In this document: one piece after another, positions 3,934 through 6,285 of the stretch
Layout: each line of letters starts with the position of its first letter
How positions within the stretch are numbered: position 1 is the stretch's first letter
Assembly (NCBI GenBank): GCA_016844625.1
Contig: JAERMN010000195.1
Span: 1-6,285, forward strand
Origin: Deltaproteobacteria bacterium
Lineage (GTDB): Bacteria > Desulfobacterota > Binatia > UBA9968
DNA: 6,285 bases
Direction: 5' to 3'
Notes under the pieces: model-generated
The model's input: the letters and a program-made list of their open reading frames with translations, nothing else
Databases searched by the model: none
Told to the model about the DNA's origin: nothing
Translations under genes and position numbers: made by a program

Positions 3934-4371
3934 ATGGGAAAAATCAATATCATCGAGTTGGACCATATCGTGCTCAACGTCAGCGATATCGACCGCGCGC
4001 TCAAATTTTACACCGAGGTGTTGGGTTTGAAAGGCGAACGGGTCGACGAATTCAGAGCGGGCGAAGTCGGTTTCCCGTCCGTGCGCATCACCGATAAAAC
4101 GATCATCGATCTGTTTCCGAATAAAGATCGCGCCAGCGATACCGGCCCGGAAAAGACCGTGAGAAATCTCAATCACTTTTGCTTAGTGGTTGGGGCTGAG
4201 AGTTTCTCTGGGATCGTCGATTACTTGGCAGAGCATCACGTGACGGTGCGCGAAGGGCCGGTGTCACGCTGGGGCGCGCAAGGACGAGCGACTTCGGTTT
4301 ACTTTCTCGACCCTGACGGCAATGAAGTCGAGATACGGTGCTACGCTCCGACCCCCCTCACGGCTTCTTGA
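3934..4371 (+). CDS. VOC (glyoxalase/bleomycin resistance/dioxygenase) superfamily protein
   Basis: The 145-aa protein has the two paired beta-alpha-beta-beta-beta modules of the VOC fold. Module one starts IELDHIVLNVSDIDRALKFYTEVLGL (residues 7-32). Module two starts LNHFCLVVGAESFSGIVDYL (79-98) and ends YFLDPDGNEVEIRCY (123-137). The likely metal ligands are His11, His81 and Glu133, the His-His-Glu set seen in FosA-like and related members. The fold binds a divalent metal and small substrates, and covers lyases, isomerases, dioxygenases and drug-binding proteins; the substrate here cannot be told from sequence. No signal peptide, so cytoplasmic. It is close in style to proteins annotated as VOC family virulence protein. 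Its last 14 bases overlap the convergent CNNM/CorC gene. It appears complete. Confidence 0.85.
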   Translation: MGKINIIELDHIVLNVSDIDRALKFYTEVLGLKGERVDEFRAGEVGFPSVRITDKTIIDLFPNKDRASDTGPEKTVRNLNHFCLVVGAESFSGIVDYLAEHHVTVREGPVSRWGAQGRATSVYFLDPDGNEVEIRCYAPTPLTAS

Positions 4372-5671
4372 TTTCTTCCAGCTTGATTTTGACGATACGC
4401 CGTCCTTCCATATCGACGATGGTGAGCTTGTAACCGTTTTCCTCGACCCATTCGCCGCCGCGCGGAATGCGTTTGAGGCGCGACAACATGAAGCCGGCCA
4501 GCGTGTGAAAATCCGGCGACTCGTCAAACGGTAAGGCGTAATCAGCTTTGAGATCTTTTAACAGCGCCGAACCCTGGATGACCATGGAGCCGTCGGGCAG
4601 CCGATCCACCGGGCCACGTTCTTCGCGGTCGTATTCGTCGCGAATCTCGCCGACGATCTCTTCGACCAAATCTTCCAGTGTGACGACGCCTTCAACCTCG
4701 CCGAATTCGTTAACCACTAAAGCGATCGCCAACCGGCGGCGCTGGAGCTGTTTTAGCAATTCGCTGGTCGGCAAAGTGCCCGGCACGAAGAAAGCTTGAT
4801 GCAGGTGGTCGCGAATGCGAAAGTCACTGCGTTCTTGCAAGGCCTTAAAAACGTCTTTGTTGTAGAGAATACCGATGATCTTATCCAAGTTGCCGTCGAA
4901 GACCGGAATGCGTGAAAAACCGCTGTCGACGAAATCCTTGGCGACTTCGGCGAGCGATGACTGGGCGTCGATGGCATGGATCTCGGTGCGCGGTTTCATA
5001 ACCGCTTTCACCGGCGTGTCGGTGAACTCAAAGACGCTGTGTATGAGCTCTCGTTCAGTCTCGTTGAAAATCCCTCTGGCGGTGCCCTCGCGGATCAGCG
5101 ATTTCACTTCGTCGACCGAGATGAAGCTGGCGCTTTCGTTGTCCTTGCCGCCAAAGATTCGCAACACCATGTTGCTCGACGCCATCAGCATTTTGACGAA
5201 GAACGCGCTCACTCGGGCGAGCAGTTCAATGGGCCGCGCGACGAAACAGGCGATTTGTTCGGAAAAGCGCAAGGCGAGCGACTTCGGCACCAACTCACCG
5301 AACACAAGCGATAGGTACGAGATCGGCAATACGACGATCGTCAGGGCGATCGCTTCGGCCCAACGGGCGACAAGCGGAATCGGGATATCGGCGATCTGCG
5401 GCTTCAAAAAGCCGATGGCGGCGGCGCCGCCGAGTGCAGAGGCGAAGGAGCTCACGACCGTGACGCCGATCTGCACGGTGGCGAGAAAACGGTCGGGATC
5501 GTTTTTCAAGCGAGCCACGGCGGCGGCCGAGGCGACGCCTCTTTCGAGCAGCGCGTCGATGCGGCTTTTGCGCATGGTGATCACGGCGATCTCCGAGGCG
5601 GCGAAAAAGCCGTTGGCGAGAATCAAAATTACAATTAAAACTGCCTCGAACCAGAAATATTCCAATGTCAT
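4358..5671 (-). CDS. CNNM/CBS-pair/CorC_HlyC membrane protein (hemolysin C / magnesium-cobalt efflux type)
   Basis: The 437-aa protein has the full domain order of the family. Residues 1-170 form a CNNM (DUF21) transmembrane domain with hydrophobic segments near 8-30, 63-88, 104-126 and 138-165, plus the GELVPKSLAL signature (125-134). Two CBS motifs follow: the first around 223-280 (VMKPRTEIHAID, SRIPVFDG, IIGILYNKDVF) and the second around 285-345, with NEFGEVEGVVTLEDLVEEIV (321-340). The C-terminal CorC_HlyC domain covers about 355-433 (DGSMVIQGSALLKDL to GRRIVKIKL). Relatives are inner-membrane proteins linked to Mg2+/Co2+ efflux, with CBS domains that bind adenine nucleotides; the old name hemolysin is mostly historical. 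The start at 5671 is supported by AGGAG 9 bases upstream. Its 3' end overlaps the convergent VOC gene by 14 bases, and a 246-bp inverted-repeat element begins 21 bases upstream of the start codon, so its promoter may lie within that element. Confidence 0.92.
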   Translation of the reverse strand: MTLEYFWFEAVLIVILILANGFFAASEIAVITMRKSRIDALLERGVASAAAVARLKNDPDRFLATVQIGVTVVSSFASALGGAAAIGFLKPQIADIPIPLVARWAEAIALTIVVLPISYLSLVFGELVPKSLALRFSEQIACFVARPIELLARVSAFFVKMLMASSNMVLRIFGGKDNESASFISVDEVKSLIREGTARGIFNETERELIHSVFEFTDTPVKAVMKPRTEIHAIDAQSSLAEVAKDFVDSGFSRIPVFDGNLDKIIGILYNKDVFKALQERSDFRIRDHLHQAFFVPGTLPTSELLKQLQRRRLAIALVVNEFGEVEGVVTLEDLVEEIVGEIRDEYDREERGPVDRLPDGSMVIQGSALLKDLKADYALPFDESPDFHTLAGFMLSRLKRIPRGGEWVEENGYKLTIVDMEGRRIVKIKLEEIKKP

Positions 5672-5680
5672 CGGTGTCGT

Positions 5681-5685
5681 CTCCT
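5681..5685 (-). promoter_or_regulatory. Ribosome binding site of the CNNM/CorC gene
   Basis: AGGAG on the minus strand lies 9 bases before the ATG at 5671. The repeat element at 5693 begins 7 bases further upstream, leaving little room for a leader outside the element. Confidence 0.7.
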
Positions 5686-5692
5686 ATTTCCC

Positions 5693-5938
5693 AGCCCGGA
5701 TTATTCGCGGCAAAACTGCGATCGAGGTGCAACCCTTCCGGAACGAATGCAAGGCAGTTGTGCCTTGAAGATGCAAGGGCGGCGAGTTGGTTATGAGATC
5801 AGCAGCGAAAAGGTCAAACATCGTGCCGAGCGCCGAGCACAAAATGAAATATTCGCGCCGGTGCCTTCGTTCCTCCAGGGTCGCACCTCGATCAACAGAG
5901 TGTTGTCAGGTTTCCTCGTAGCATGAATAATCCGGGCT
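5693..5938. repeat. 246-bp inverted-repeat element (MITE-like or insertion-sequence remnant)
   Basis: The ends are a perfect 14-bp inverted repeat: AGCCCGGATTATTC (5693-5706) and GAATAATCCGGGCT (5925-5938). A second, inner pair lies at 5720-5747 and 5866-5893: GATCGAGGTGC, ACCCT and GGAACGAA are shared in inverted orientation, 24 of 28 positions. The spacers between outer and inner repeats differ (13 and 31 bases). The 118-base centre has no supported gene. The ends resemble what I recall of some IS1380-type termini, but I cannot confirm that, and no target duplication is evident. Confidence 0.6.
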
Positions 5939-6135
5939 AACGGTCACAAACCGAGGAAAAATGACGGCGGTGGTTTAAGCTTCAGCAAGCGATTGTGTTG
6001 GGCGCGGGGCAAGGCCACGCCACAGTGAGTGGAACTGTATGGATGGCGAAAAGTTTAGCGTTCTAGCGCGAAAAGGCAAGGGCTGACGTTTACGCCTCTG
6101 GCGCTTTCGCGTAGGATGACGCTCGGGAGACTTCC
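5939..6135. other. Gene-free region upstream of the RecD2-type gene
   Basis: No gene is supported. A 7-bp inverted repeat, CGCGAAA (6067-6073) and TTTCGCG (6105-6111), lies just upstream of the helicase gene. A 15-codon ATG frame near 6036 ends soon after and shows no features. No clear promoter was found. Confidence 0.4.
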
Positions 6136-6285
6136 TTGGACGACAAGCAAAATCAGATTACGACCATACAAGGGACGATCAGCCGAATCACCTACCAGCA
6201 TCCGGAATCCCACTATACCGTCGCGCGCCTCGACGAGGACGGCGGACCGAGCACGACCGTCGTCGGTGTGATCTTCCCAGTGGCG
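6136..6285 (+). CDS. recD2: RecD2-type (RecD-like) DNA helicase, N-terminal part, continues past window
   Basis: The open frame runs from TTG 6136 to the window edge (50 codons). The peptide ITTIQGTISRITYQ, then HYTVARLDED and TTVVGVIFPVA, fits the N-terminal OB-like domain of RecD2 proteins, whose members begin with a pattern like GTVERITF...NGYTVARL...VVG. RecD2 is a stand-alone 5'-3' superfamily 1B helicase acting in DNA repair and recombination in bacteria lacking RecBC. I chose TTG because a TAG lies in frame at 6112, no in-frame ATG or GTG lies between, and GGGAG (6125-6129) sits 6 bases upstream. The helicase motifs are outside the window, so the call rests on the N-terminus only. Confidence 0.75.
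   Translation, partial: MDDKQNQITTIQGTISRITYQHPESHYTVARLDEDGGPSTTVVGVIFPVA

Noticed and set aside
4875..5768. 297-aa plus-strand frame
   Set aside because: It is the antisense shadow of the CNNM/CorC gene; serine/threonine/alanine-rich, no recognisable domain, and the minus-strand protein is full length with all family motifs.
6067..6111. CGCGAAA/TTTCGCG inverted repeat before recD2 as terminator or riboswitch
   Set aside because: Stem of 7 with a 31-base loop and no T run or known riboswitch pattern; could be chance.

Overview
The window looks like a contig fragment from an uncultivated, moderately GC-rich Gram-negative bacterium, perhaps deltaproteobacterial, NC10 or Binatia-like. This placement is a guess. 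It rests on the secreted DUF1566 protein, the mix of conserved housekeeping genes, and gaps packed with short palindromic repeats of the kind common in such genomes. No marker gene here settles the taxonomy.

Layout, left to right. (1) 2-202 is the 3' end of hisC, the histidinol-phosphate aminotransferase gene. (2) 203-706 has no gene. It holds a mosaic of short repeats, including a 116-bp element with 12-bp terminal inverted repeats (371-486). (3) 707-1500 encodes a secreted Lcl_C/DUF1566 protein broken by a one-base frameshift in a G run near 1060. (4) 1502-2193 is the most unusual part: a small single-domain GIY-YIG endonuclease gene (1719-2036) lies between two same-orientation blocks. Each block carries four hairpins in the same order, and the inner stems differ between the copies while still pairing. 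(5) On the minus strand, 3473 down to 2250, lie an orphan Phd/YefM antitoxin, an 85-aa protein with a ParB-like DGHHR motif, and an 18-nt-spaced dual-specificity/tyrosine phosphatase. (6) 3552-3837 is a second, larger element with the same ends as the one at 371-486; it contains several strong hairpins. (7) 3934-4371 encodes a VOC/glyoxalase-fold protein. It converges on, and overlaps by 14 bp, a CNNM/CBS/CorC-type membrane protein (4358-5671, minus). (8) 5693-5938 is a 246-bp inverted-repeat element ending beside the ribosome binding site of that membrane protein gene. (9) 6136 to the window end is the N-terminus of a RecD2-type helicase.

The genes do not form one pathway. The outer genes (hisC, VOC, CNNM/CorC, recD2) look like ordinary chromosomal genes. 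The middle part (about 370-3840) looks like an accessory segment: a broken secreted protein, a repeat-flanked nuclease, an antitoxin without its toxin, and a small regulatory-looking phosphatase operon, bracketed by two related repeat elements. The best candidate for an undescribed system is the GIY-YIG gene with its twin hairpin blocks. The arrangement recalls REP sequences and their dedicated RAYT transposases, but with a GIY-YIG enzyme. That link is an inference from position and structure only.
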